A stretch of 64,000 bases of DNA from Taklimakanibacter sp021828105 (GTDB lineage Bacteria; Pseudomonadota; Alphaproteobacteria; Rhizobiales; Aestuariivirgaceae): NCBI GenBank assembly GCA_021828105.1, contig JAKATG010000017.1:62001-126000 (forward strand), read 5' to 3'. Shown piece after piece: positions 26,145 to 34,423 of the stretch. How positions within the stretch are numbered: the first letter of the stretch is position 1; each line of letters starts with the position of its first letter. Position numbers and translations under genes: made by a program. The notes beneath the pieces are model-generated. The model was not told the DNA's origin and did not search any database. It saw only the letters and a program-made list of their open reading frames with translations.

Positions 26145-27086
26145 ATGGACGCGCTCGAGATCCTGTTTTCGGCGACACTCTGGGCGGCGGCCATCCGCAT
26201 CGCCTCGCCCCTGATCTTCGCCACTTTGGGCGAGCTCATCTCGGAGCGCGCCGGCGTCCTCAATCTCGGCATCGAAGGCATCATGACGGTCGGCGCCTTT
26301 GCCGGATGGTACACCGTCTATCAGGGCGGCGATCTGTGGCTCGGCGTCGTGGTGGCGGCACTTGCCGGCGCCGCCTTCGGCCTCCTCCATGCGGTGCTGG
26401 TCGTGCCGCTCGGCCTCTCGCAGCATGTGACCGGCATCGGCATCACGCTCTTCGCCGCGAGCCTCACTTATTACACCTACCGCCTGGCTTTCCCGGAAGT
26501 GACATCGCCGCCCAAGATCGAGCCCTTTGCGCCCTGGCCGATTCCGATCCTTTCCGACATCCCCTTCTTGGGCGAGGCCCTGTTCCGACAGACGCCGCTC
26601 ACTTATCTCGCTTTCATCGCCGCGGGACTGGTCGGCTGGTTCCTTTACCGCACGCCCGCCGGCCTTGCGGTGCGCACCGCGGGCGAGAACCCGGCCGCGG
26701 TCGAGGCGCAAGGCATCGACGTCACCAAGGTGCGCATCGCCGCCGTCGTGGCGGGTGCCGCGCTGATGGGTATCGGCGGCGCCTTCCTGACGCTCTCCGC
26801 TTTCAACTCCTTCTATTTCGAGATGGTGAACGGGCGCGGCTGGATCGCGATCGCGCTCGTCGTCTTCGGCTCCTGGCGGCCGGGCAAGGCGCTCTTGGGT
26901 GCCTTGCTCTTCGCCGCCTTCGATGCCTATCAGTTGCGGCTCCAGCAGCTTGCCGGCAGCTTCGTGCCCTATCAGGTCTTCCTCATGCTGCCCTATGCGC
27001 TGTCGATCCTGGCGCTCATCCTCATGTCGCGCCGCGCCGCCTATCCGCGCGCCTTGATGATCCCTTATCGCAAGGGCGAGCGCTGA
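26145..27086 (+). CDS. ABC transporter permease (BMP/nucleoside type), second
   Basis: The 313-residue membrane protein has about eight hydrophobic helices and the family stretches FATLGELISERAGVLNLGIE, GIGITLFAASLTYYTY and GRGWIAIALVVFGSW. Together with the gene before it, it forms the heteromeric membrane channel. It ends the operon. No enzyme gene is coupled to it, so the cargo must be inferred from homologues. Confidence 0.9.
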   Translation: MDALEILFSATLWAAAIRIASPLIFATLGELISERAGVLNLGIEGIMTVGAFAGWYTVYQGGDLWLGVVVAALAGAAFGLLHAVLVVPLGLSQHVTGIGITLFAASLTYYTYRLAFPEVTSPPKIEPFAPWPIPILSDIPFLGEALFRQTPLTYLAFIAAGLVGWFLYRTPAGLAVRTAGENPAAVEAQGIDVTKVRIAAVVAGAALMGIGGAFLTLSAFNSFYFEMVNGRGWIAIALVVFGSWRPGKALLGALLFAAFDAYQLRLQQLAGSFVPYQVFLMLPYALSILALILMSRRAAYPRALMIPYRKGER

Positions 27087-27170
27087 GCCGCGAGGTGATC
27101 AAGCGTGAGCCAGATTGACCGTTTTTCCCGGCGTCCGCCCCCGATAGGGTAATGAAAAAGGGAGGACACC

Positions 27171-28046
27171 ATGCTGAGACTATTCTTCGCCATCTCGCTC
27201 TTTGCTTTCACAGGTGCGGCGCGAGCCCAGGACGCGAGCATCATCAATCCGCGCGCGCTCTTTCCCGAAGGTCCGGTGATGATCGGCGATGTGCTCTACT
27301 ACACCGAATATGCCGGCCATACGGTGATGCGCTGGGACGGCAAGCAGAACACGCAGATCTGGAAGCAGGATGGCTGCGGGCCCTCCGCGGTGATTCCGAT
27401 GGGCGAGAACTTCGCCGTCACCTGCTACGATTCCGGCAAGCTCGCCGTCATCTCGAAGGACGGCAAGGACGTTGCAAGCTATGACAAGGACGACGCCGGC
27501 GCCGCACTTGTCGGCCCGAATGACGGCACGCCCGACGGCAAGGGCGGCGTCTATTTCACGACATCAGGCCCTTGGGAGGCGGGACCGATCGTCGGCCGCG
27601 TGCTGCATCTCTCGGCCGGCGGCAAGGTGAGCGAAGCCGCAAACGATCTGCATTATGCCAACGGCATCACCTTCGGGCCCGACAAGCGGCTCTATGTCAA
27701 TGAATCGGAGGCCGGCCGCGTCATTTCCTTCGCGGTCGATGACGCGGGCCGATTGTCCGATCGCCGCCTGTTCGTCAGGCTCTATGCCCTGGGTGAGCCG
27801 GCGGATGCCTATCCGGACGGCATCAAGCTTGGGCCGGACGGCAATTTCTATGTCGGCGAGTATAGCGCGGGCAACATCCTCGTCGTGACGCCGGACGGCA
27901 AGCTCGCGGCCAAGCATACGGTGCCGTCGGCCGCGTCACCCAATCTCACCTTCAGCGCCGACGGCAAGACCATGTATGTCATGGCCGTCGACAACAAGAA
28001 CGGCGCGCCCTATGAGGGCAAGGTCTATGCGGTGACGCTCAAATAG
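27171..28046 (+). CDS. Exported SMP-30/gluconolactonase-like beta-propeller protein
   Basis: The 291-residue protein has signal peptide MLRLFFAISLFAFTGAARAQ and then repeated propeller blades (ALFPEGPVMIGDVLYYTEYA, GPNDGTPDGKGGVYFT, YANGITFGPDKRLYVNES, YPDGIKLGPDGNFYVGEY). The glutamate in FPEGP and the N/D residues in NDGTPDG, YANGI and YPDGI are the usual divalent-metal ligands. Family members hydrolyse sugar lactones. A periplasmic xylonolactonase or gluconolactonase would fit the sugar genes, but periplasmic location is unusual for that role. AGGGAGGA precedes the ATG. Confidence 0.85.
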   Translation: MLRLFFAISLFAFTGAARAQDASIINPRALFPEGPVMIGDVLYYTEYAGHTVMRWDGKQNTQIWKQDGCGPSAVIPMGENFAVTCYDSGKLAVISKDGKDVASYDKDDAGAALVGPNDGTPDGKGGVYFTTSGPWEAGPIVGRVLHLSAGGKVSEAANDLHYANGITFGPDKRLYVNESEAGRVISFAVDDAGRLSDRRLFVRLYALGEPADAYPDGIKLGPDGNFYVGEYSAGNILVVTPDGKLAAKHTVPSAASPNLTFSADGKTMYVMAVDNKNGAPYEGKVYAVTLK

Positions 28047-28060
28047 GCGGCAAGAGGACA

Positions 28061-28888
28061 TCAGCGGGCGCTCTTCGGAAAGGCCGGCAGCCGGCCGATA
28101 TGCGTTTCGTCATGCTGGATGATGAGCTTGGCATGGAGGCTCGCGACGATCGCCGTGAGACGCTCCATCGAGGCCAGGCTTTCGCCGCGATCCCAGTTGA
28201 AAGGCGGCACGCCCCGGTTGGCGAGCTGCTCATGGAAATGCACCACATCGCCCGACAGCACGACAGGGCCCGTCTTCTCGAGCTTGACCAGCAGGCTCAT
28301 CTCGCCAGGCGTGTGGCCCGGCATCTTCAGCATGACCACACCGCCATCGCCGAAGACGTCATGATCGCGATCGACTGGCTCGGCCTTGGCTTTGCCCTCG
28401 AGCCACGGCGCCAGCAATTTGGGCTCGACGCCAAAGGGCGGCGGCGGCAGCTTCAGCGCATCGAAATCCGCCTTGCCGATCAGGAGAGCGGCAGTCGAGA
28501 AGGAGACGGCCTGCCCGACATGATCGAAATGACTGTGGCTGATGCCGAGATAGGAAATCTGCGCCGGAGTGACGCCGATCCGGGCGAGCTGGGTCGGGAT
28601 GTCGACCGCGAGCGTCGGCGAGAGGACGGCTTTCTCATCCGGCTTCGCACCGATAAGGGCTGAGGGCAGGCCGGCGTCCCACAAGAGATACTGAGCGTCG
28701 TGGCGAATGAGATAGCAGCTGTCCGTCAGTGACCGCTTCTTTCCGGCATAGGCGAAGCTGTCGGAGAAGAAGGAGAGGTCGCGCACCTCGATGCGGCCGC
28801 AATCGAGCCGCCAGAGTTCGAGATCGGCCCCTTGCGCTGCGGCCAGGGGAAAGGTCAGGGTGAAGGCGAGGGCGGCAAAGAACTTCAT
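28061..28888 (-). CDS. Exported metallo-beta-lactamase-fold protein, N-acyl-homoserine-lactonase-like
   Basis: The 275-residue protein starts with a signal peptide ending near AAAQGA. The zinc motif SHSHFDHVG gives HxHxDH. MPGHTPGE, VLSGDVVHF and IIQHDETH supply the remaining histidine and aspartate ligands. The arrangement is that of AttM/AiiB-type lactonases, which open homoserine lactones and gamma-butyrolactone. Most characterised ones are cytosolic, so export is notable. It diverges from an AraC-type regulator. Confidence 0.85.
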   Translation of the reverse strand: MKFFAALAFTLTFPLAAAQGADLELWRLDCGRIEVRDLSFFSDSFAYAGKKRSLTDSCYLIRHDAQYLLWDAGLPSALIGAKPDEKAVLSPTLAVDIPTQLARIGVTPAQISYLGISHSHFDHVGQAVSFSTAALLIGKADFDALKLPPPPFGVEPKLLAPWLEGKAKAEPVDRDHDVFGDGGVVMLKMPGHTPGEMSLLVKLEKTGPVVLSGDVVHFHEQLANRGVPPFNWDRGESLASMERLTAIVASLHAKLIIQHDETHIGRLPAFPKSAR

Positions 28889-29018
28889 GGGCTTCTCCTT
28901 ATGCGCCGCTGGTCTTGCCGGAAGGACGCCCTTGGGATGGGCCTGATTTTCGCGTCCTTGAGCCCGAAACGCTCACTTGCGTTGTTTTTTGCGGGCAAGC
29001 CCCGCGCTAAGATCGGCC

Positions 29019-29894
29019 ATGGACTTGCCCAGCCCCCATCCGCAGGATCGCCTGCGCGCCAGATTGCATGAGCGCCTGCGCGGCTTCATGGCGCCCGCCG
29101 GCGCGGGCGTGCACAACCATGCCAGGAACCTGTTCTCCTACTGCGCCCTCCATCGCGAGCGCCTCGCGGCGATCAAGCTGCCGCATCCGATCATCGGCAT
29201 CGTGCTGCGCGGCAGAAAGGAAGTCTGGCTCGGCGATGTGAGCCAAAGCTTCCCGCCCGGATCGGTCATCGTGCTGCCGCGCAACGTGCCCATGGACGTG
29301 GTGAATATCCCGGGCGAGACCGGCATCTATGAATCGCTCGTCCTGGAAGTGCCCGTGCTGCCCGAAGGCGTGGCCCCGCTGACGCTTGCCGAACGGCGCG
29401 GCCGCGAGGCGGTATCGCGCGCCTTCGGCATCACCTTGAGCGATGACCTCATCGAGGCCTTGAGCCATGCCGCGGCAACCATACGCGATGAGGCGATGAG
29501 CGAGACGGTGCAGGCGCTGCGCCTCACGGAAGTCCTGACGTTGCTGCGCCAGCTGCCTGAGGCGCGGGCTCTGTTCACCGCGAGCCTTGCCGAGGAAGTA
29601 GCCTGGCTCATCGGCAGCGACCCGACACATGACTGGAGTGTCGGCCATGTCGCCGGCGCGGTCGGGATCGGCGCTTCGACCCTCAGGCGTCGCCTGGCGG
29701 CGGAAGGAAGCTCGTTCCGGGCCATCCTGCGCAGCGAACGCCTGCGCGCCGGACACTCCGCCCTGGCGGCGGGCGCCTCGAGCCTCACCGCCGCCGATGC
29801 CGCCGGCTATGTTTCACGCTCGCATTTCGCCCGGCGCTATCGCGAAAGTTTCGGGCGATCGCCGAGCGGACGCGCGCTGCGCAGACATGCTTAG
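29019..29894 (+). CDS. AraC-family transcriptional regulator
   Basis: From ATG 29019 the protein has 291 residues. The N-terminal cupin-like sensor part includes IKLPHPIIGIVLRGRKEVWL and FPPGSVIVLPRNVPMDV, resembling the AraC_N/YqhC type. The C-terminal 100 residues contain two helix-turn-helix motifs (DWSVGHVAGAVGIGASTLRR and ADAAGYVSRSHFARRYRESF). It is divergent from the exported lactonase-like gene across 130 bases and is a likely regulator of it. An in-frame ATG at 28977 is less likely because it would shorten the shared promoter space. Confidence 0.88.
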   Translation: MDLPSPHPQDRLRARLHERLRGFMAPAGAGVHNHARNLFSYCALHRERLAAIKLPHPIIGIVLRGRKEVWLGDVSQSFPPGSVIVLPRNVPMDVVNIPGETGIYESLVLEVPVLPEGVAPLTLAERRGREAVSRAFGITLSDDLIEALSHAAATIRDEAMSETVQALRLTEVLTLLRQLPEARALFTASLAEEVAWLIGSDPTHDWSVGHVAGAVGIGASTLRRRLAAEGSSFRAILRSERLRAGHSALAAGASSLTAADAAGYVSRSHFARRYRESFGRSPSGRALRRHA

Positions 29895-29921
29895 AGCGCG
29901 GTGGAGCTTATCGAGCTCCGA

Positions 29922-30449
29922 TCATGACTGATGTCTCCTCGGTCGATCCATGAACAATATCTCACGGAGCTTGTTGCCGCCAACGGCGGCACCGAGTTCC
30001 GAGATGGCCAGATACGGAACGAGTATCAGCAATATGACCAGACACGTTGCGAGAAGCTCCGGCAACCTGTCGCCACCGAGCTCCGCGAATATTGCAGCGA
30101 TGGATTTCCCATGAACCATGCCCATGATCGTTTCTTCAGCGGCTGAAAGCACGATCAGCAGGGCAAGATAGGCCAGCGCTTTGTATGCGATGCGGAAGGC
30201 TGTCCTGGAGCTTTCATGCCGCTCACCCACATGGGCAACTCGTCCGAGCAATATGAACTTCGCCAGGATCAACGCCTTGATGAGAGGCAGTCCGAATGGC
30301 AGATAGCTGATGCCTTGGGCACCAAGTATTGCCACTTTGTAGAGAACGAGCGCGCCGAAGCAGATGTAGAGATACACAGACAGAAGTGCGTAGTCGCGCA
30401 GCTCCTTCTTCACTCTTTCGGCGATGGTTGCAGAACTGTCGGCAGGCAT
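29922..30449 (-). CDS. Small polytopic membrane protein, unknown
   Basis: The 175-residue protein has about four hydrophobic helices (around residues 20-40, 50-70, 88-105 and 135-155) and a short charged N-terminus. GGAAGGGAAAC precedes the ATG. I do not recognise the family; ERVKKELRDYALLSVYLYIC and ILAKFILLGRVAHVGER are distinctive stretches. It lies downstream of the MscS-type channel gene with a 61-base gap, so it may be co-transcribed with it. Confidence 0.75.
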   Translation of the reverse strand: MPADSSATIAERVKKELRDYALLSVYLYICFGALVLYKVAILGAQGISYLPFGLPLIKALILAKFILLGRVAHVGERHESSRTAFRIAYKALAYLALLIVLSAAEETIMGMVHGKSIAAIFAELGGDRLPELLATCLVILLILVPYLAISELGAAVGGNKLREILFMDRPRRHQS

Positions 30450-30510
30450 GTTTCCCTTCCTCGGCTCGCAAGCTTCAGGTCGCGCCCGACGGGTCGCAGT
30501 CCTGGAAAAG

Positions 30511-32517
30511 TCATTCCCCGTTCCCCGCGGATTGCTCCGCCGCCTGTTTTCGTTTCATCATTTGCTGTCCGGCCGCCGCAGCCTCCCCACCACCCTCGAC
30601 ATGAACGGTCGGCATGGCGATCTTGATGCCGTTCTCGTCGAAAGCCTGCTTGATCATCATATAGGCGCGTCGCTTGATGGCGAACTGCGTGCCGGGCTTG
30701 GTCATGAGCTTCAGCCTCAGCACGATGGCAAAATCGCCAAAACTGTCGACGCCCTGCATCTTCAAGGGCTGCAGCGTATTGGCCGCAAATTCGGGATCGG
30801 CGGCCAATTCCTGGCCGATCTTCTTGATGAGCTTGCGGGCCAGCTCGATGTTCGAATCGTAAGTGACATTGATTGTCATCTTGTCGATCACCCAGTCGCG
30901 GCTCGCATTCTGGACAGCGCCCAGCTCTCCGAAGGGCACCGTGAAAATCGAACCACGGTGATGCCGCAACCTGACCGAACGCAGGCTGAAGGATTCGACC
31001 GTCCCTTTATAGCTGCCGCTCTGAATGTATTCGCCGACCCGGAATGCGTCGTCGAGCATGTAGAACACGCCGCTGAGAACGTCCTTGACCAGGGTCTGCG
31101 AACCAAACCCGATGGCGACGCCGAAGATGCCGGCGCCGGCGATCAGCGGCGCGATCTGCACGCCCATCCCGGCCAGGATCGTCAGGGCTGCAACGGCGGC
31201 GATGAGGGCTGCGAGAGTATTGCGAAAGATCGGCAACAATGTGCGCAACCGGCCGTTGCGCAGCTGCGCGTCGGGATCATTTCCCGCAGCAGCCACAACA
31301 TCGATCCGGTGCGCGATCAAGGCCTTCGACAATTGCCAGACCAGGTCGGCGACGAGCAGCACGATGATGCCGTTGAAGAGGCCGGACATGACCACCGAGC
31401 CGGTCGCGCCCGCGCCAAGGGCGGCTTCCCTGATGCGCCAGATATAGGCAAGCCAGGCGACCGCCAGTCCTATGACAACCGCTCTGGCGCCCCGCACGAT
31501 GAGCACCTTCATCATGACGCCAAAAGTATCGTTGCGCTGTGCTCTGTCGGCGAAGATCTGAGCGATGTTGCCGACGCCTCGGACCACGAAGGGCAGCACC
31601 AGGGCGTAGAGGCCGAGCCACAGCAGGCCAAGCAGCCCCGCCACCCAGGCCAGCCAAAGCACGATCAGATACAGGGTCATCAGCGCCTTGCGCGTGGGCG
31701 ACGCACTCGCTGCGGGCCTGCGCCAGACGATCTCGATGGCGATTGCCAACATGCCCAGCCCACATAGAAGAGCCGTGAACCTCGCCGTGTCCACCGAAAA
31801 GCCCACGCTAGGCATAAGGCTGACAACGGCCCAGCCAAAAAGCAGGAGGCTCCCGATCAGGGTTACACGTTGAACCCAGAAGCCTCGTTTGATTTCGACT
31901 TCCGGCGACGCGTCGCCCGCGCGATCGACAAATGGCAGCAAGAGCAGAGTGGCGGTGCGCGCGGCGCGGAGGGCAATGAACGCCAGAAGCAATGTGAGCA
32001 CGATCCGGCGCAACAACGGAGGCCAGTCGAGCACCAGGAACGATCCAACGCTGGCCAGTGCAAAGGTCGCAATGCCGACGACCTCGACGAGCGGCGCTCG
32101 CCCGGGCTCTCGCAACCGCATCATGGCGCGGCGAATGAGCCACTCGGCGCCGAACCCGACGGCGATGAGTAGTGCGAGAATCCCGGCAACGAGACCCGGT
32201 CTGCCCGAATTCACATCCCGTGAGATGACATCGGCCGCATTCGAGAATTCCTGAGGAATGCGCGGAAAGACACCGGCAAGCGCCGCAAGCCGAGCGCGAA
32301 CCGTTGCCTCCCAGTTCGATATGGCGTCATCCAAGGATGCAGCCGGCTGTTCTGCTTGGCCGGAAGCGACTTTTCGCTCCAGCCACGCTTTCACCTCCGG
32401 GTCAGACATCAGATGCAGGAATTGCTGGGCTTTCTCGGGCGTCAATTCGGCCGGATCTGCCTGCGCCACGGCCATGCCGCTGAGAACCCAAAGGAAGAGC
32501 AGGCTCGCCAGCGACAA
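30511..32517 (-). CDS. MscS-family mechanosensitive ion channel
   Basis: The 668-residue protein has an exported N-terminal soluble region (about residues 20-100), several membrane helices, and the MscS core. The pore-lining stretch IAPLIAGAGIFGVAIGFG is followed by SQTLVKDVLSG and the beta domain FRVGEYIQSGSYKGTVESF. Family members release solutes under osmotic down-shock. The only usable start in frame is a TTG at 32517; no ATG exists between the preceding stop and the signal-like segment, so the exact start is uncertain. It lies 45 bases after the HupE-like gene on the same strand. Confidence 0.9.
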   Translation of the reverse strand: MSLASLLFLWVLSGMAVAQADPAELTPEKAQQFLHLMSDPEVKAWLERKVASGQAEQPAASLDDAISNWEATVRARLAALAGVFPRIPQEFSNAADVISRDVNSGRPGLVAGILALLIAVGFGAEWLIRRAMMRLREPGRAPLVEVVGIATFALASVGSFLVLDWPPLLRRIVLTLLLAFIALRAARTATLLLLPFVDRAGDASPEVEIKRGFWVQRVTLIGSLLLFGWAVVSLMPSVGFSVDTARFTALLCGLGMLAIAIEIVWRRPAASASPTRKALMTLYLIVLWLAWVAGLLGLLWLGLYALVLPFVVRGVGNIAQIFADRAQRNDTFGVMMKVLIVRGARAVVIGLAVAWLAYIWRIREAALGAGATGSVVMSGLFNGIIVLLVADLVWQLSKALIAHRIDVVAAAGNDPDAQLRNGRLRTLLPIFRNTLAALIAAVAALTILAGMGVQIAPLIAGAGIFGVAIGFGSQTLVKDVLSGVFYMLDDAFRVGEYIQSGSYKGTVESFSLRSVRLRHHRGSIFTVPFGELGAVQNASRDWVIDKMTINVTYDSNIELARKLIKKIGQELAADPEFAANTLQPLKMQGVDSFGDFAIVLRLKLMTKPGTQFAIKRRAYMMIKQAFDENGIKIAMPTVHVEGGGEAAAAGQQMMKRKQAAEQSAGNGE

Positions 32518-32562
32518 CAGCGCTAAACGCGCGGATGAGAGGAAACTCGTCGTGACCGTCCC

Positions 32563-33582
32563 CTATGCCCAAAAGCCGGAATAGATGCGCTCGATCAACC
32601 AGAACGACGCGATGCCGCCGATGCAGTAGGCGCCGGCGAATCGCAGCCATGCCTGTGACCAGTACGCCCGGGGCCCGGGGAATGCCACTGAAATCCGATG
32701 GAGGATCGCGAAGAGCGCCATCGCGACCGCAACGAAAAGAAGCTGCCCGAGCTCGACGCCGAGATTGAAGAACAGCAGCGCCGCCGGAATGGCATGGGCC
32801 GGCAGGCCGACATCGCTCAGCGCGCCGGCAAAGCCGAGCCCATGCAGGAGCCCGAAGGCGAAGGCGATGAGCCACGGGAACCGAGAGGCAAGGCTTTGCC
32901 GGCCGCGCTCGGCATTCACGATTTCCACCGCGACGAGTGCGATGCTCAAGGCGATCAGGGCCTCGACCGGGGGCCCCGGCACATCGAGATAGCCGAGCGT
33001 CGCCGCCCCGAGCGTGATGCTGTGCGCCAGCGTGAAGGCGGTGATCGTCAAGGCGATGCGCTTCCAGCCCCGCACAAGCATGATGAGCGCCAGGACGAAG
33101 ATCAAATGGTCGACACCAAGGAGGATGTGCTCGACGCCCAGCCACAGGTAAGCGACGGCCACCTGTTGCCATCCGGCGGCGGCGGGAACCTCGAATGAGG
33201 GGGCAGCCGGCGTGAGCCGCACCGTGCTGACTTCCCCGTTCAGTCTCTCAATTCGCACCAGAACGTCGGTCCGGCTCTCGGCCAGGCCGTCGATCGCGAT
33301 CGTATCGCCGGTCAAGCCGGCCGGTGCGCGCACCGCCCAGCGTTCGACATAGGCATCGGCGAGAAAAACCCCTTCGCGCGGTGTCGACTCGATCGCACTG
33401 CGTGGCAGTTGCGGGGCGATCGCCAGCCGGCGCTCGCCCATGGCCGGAACCTTCCAGAAAACCGCATAGGCATCCGGCGCGGTCTCGGTGAGGGCGAGAT
33501 AGGCCGGGCGCAAGTCGTGCGCCTGGGCTTGCCCAACGACGATGACCGCAAGAGCCCAGATGGCGAGGATCAGGCGGATCAT
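32563..33582 (-). CDS. HupE/UreJ-family membrane protein
   Basis: The 339-residue protein has a signal peptide (ending QAQA), a periplasmic beta domain of about 130 residues, and then six to seven helices. The signature is LWLGVEHILLGVDHLIFVLA, with paired HILLG/DHLIF histidines and an acidic residue; AHSITLGAA and LLHGLGFAGAL follow. HupE/UreJ proteins are linked to nickel or cobalt entry in hydrogenase and urease operons, but no such enzyme is nearby. It overlaps the PPIase gene by ATGA. Confidence 0.88.
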   Translation of the reverse strand: MIRLILAIWALAVIVVGQAQAHDLRPAYLALTETAPDAYAVFWKVPAMGERRLAIAPQLPRSAIESTPREGVFLADAYVERWAVRAPAGLTGDTIAIDGLAESRTDVLVRIERLNGEVSTVRLTPAAPSFEVPAAAGWQQVAVAYLWLGVEHILLGVDHLIFVLALIMLVRGWKRIALTITAFTLAHSITLGAATLGYLDVPGPPVEALIALSIALVAVEIVNAERGRQSLASRFPWLIAFAFGLLHGLGFAGALSDVGLPAHAIPAALLFFNLGVELGQLLFVAVAMALFAILHRISVAFPGPRAYWSQAWLRFAGAYCIGGIASFWLIERIYSGFWA

Positions 33583-34415
33583 TGCGCCGCCTCGGCGAGC
33601 TTGGAACCTTCCACGCTTATGACGTAACGGGCCCGCAGCCTGGCATAGAGCGCGTCGTTGGCGGTGATCTTGCGGCCGTGCAGCAGTTCCCGCCGCGCGA
33701 CCTCGCGAACCTCCGCGAAGGGAAGCTCACGCGCCTCAATGCGCTCGCTTACGCGAACCAGATGCGTGCCATAGGCGGAAGCCACCGGGCCGCCCCATTC
33801 GCCGGGTCGGGCGCGCCCGATCCAGGTCGCGAAGCTCTCGCCGAAGGTTTGCGCCACATCCGATCGCGCGACGTGAGTGAAATCGAAGCCCGGGAGGAAC
33901 GGGCTGCCGACCTTCGATGCGTCCGCCGCTCCGCCATTCAACGCCTGGCGCAGGCTATCCAGCTCCGCGACAGGGAGACCGGTGCTGAAATAGACATGGC
34001 TGAACGAGAAGCGCGGCTCGGACCTGAACCGTGCCGGGTGCTCCGCCACGAAGGCCTTCAATTCGACGTCCGTCGGCTCCGCATCGGCCGCCAGATCGGA
34101 GATGAACTCCATCTTCTGCCGCATGCGGCGGCGGATGACGGCGTCGTCGCGGTCGAGGCCCATGGCCAGAGCTTCCCGGTAAAAGACCTCGTCGCGAACG
34201 TAGTCGTTCACCAGTGCTTGCGATTCGGCGGCGGTCGGCGGCCGTTGCCAGGTGCGGCTGAAGATCGCCTCCATGCTGGCGATCTGCCCGGCGCTGACGA
34301 CGATCTCGCCCTGCGCGGTTTCGCCGTCGCCGCTACGGGTCAGCTGAAAGGCGCCGAACAGGACGGCGCCGATCAGCAGGAAATGCAGGAGCGGTTCGCG
34401 CAAGAGTTTCATCAT
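33579..34415 (-). CDS. Parvulin-type peptidyl-prolyl isomerase, membrane-anchored
   Basis: The 278-residue protein has an N-terminal helix (LLHFLLIGAVLFGAFQL) and then a SurA-like N-domain. The C-terminal part (GEWGGPVASAYGTHLVRVSE) matches the conserved parvulin G.W.GP..S.YG.HLV.V. Such proteins fold exported proteins in the periplasm. It sits between DUF3604 (8-base gap) and HupE (4-base overlap). The parvulin domain is short and may be degenerate. Confidence 0.85.
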   Translation of the reverse strand: MMKLLREPLLHFLLIGAVLFGAFQLTRSGDGETAQGEIVVSAGQIASMEAIFSRTWQRPPTAAESQALVNDYVRDEVFYREALAMGLDRDDAVIRRRMRQKMEFISDLAADAEPTDVELKAFVAEHPARFRSEPRFSFSHVYFSTGLPVAELDSLRQALNGGAADASKVGSPFLPGFDFTHVARSDVAQTFGESFATWIGRARPGEWGGPVASAYGTHLVRVSERIEARELPFAEVREVARRELLHGRKITANDALYARLRARYVISVEGSKLAEAAQ

Positions 34416-34423
34416 CGTCTCCG

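Noticed and set aside
32563..33582. Hydrogenase or urease accessory operon
   Set aside because: Only the HupE-like membrane protein is present. No hydrogenase, urease or nickel-chaperone gene is near it.
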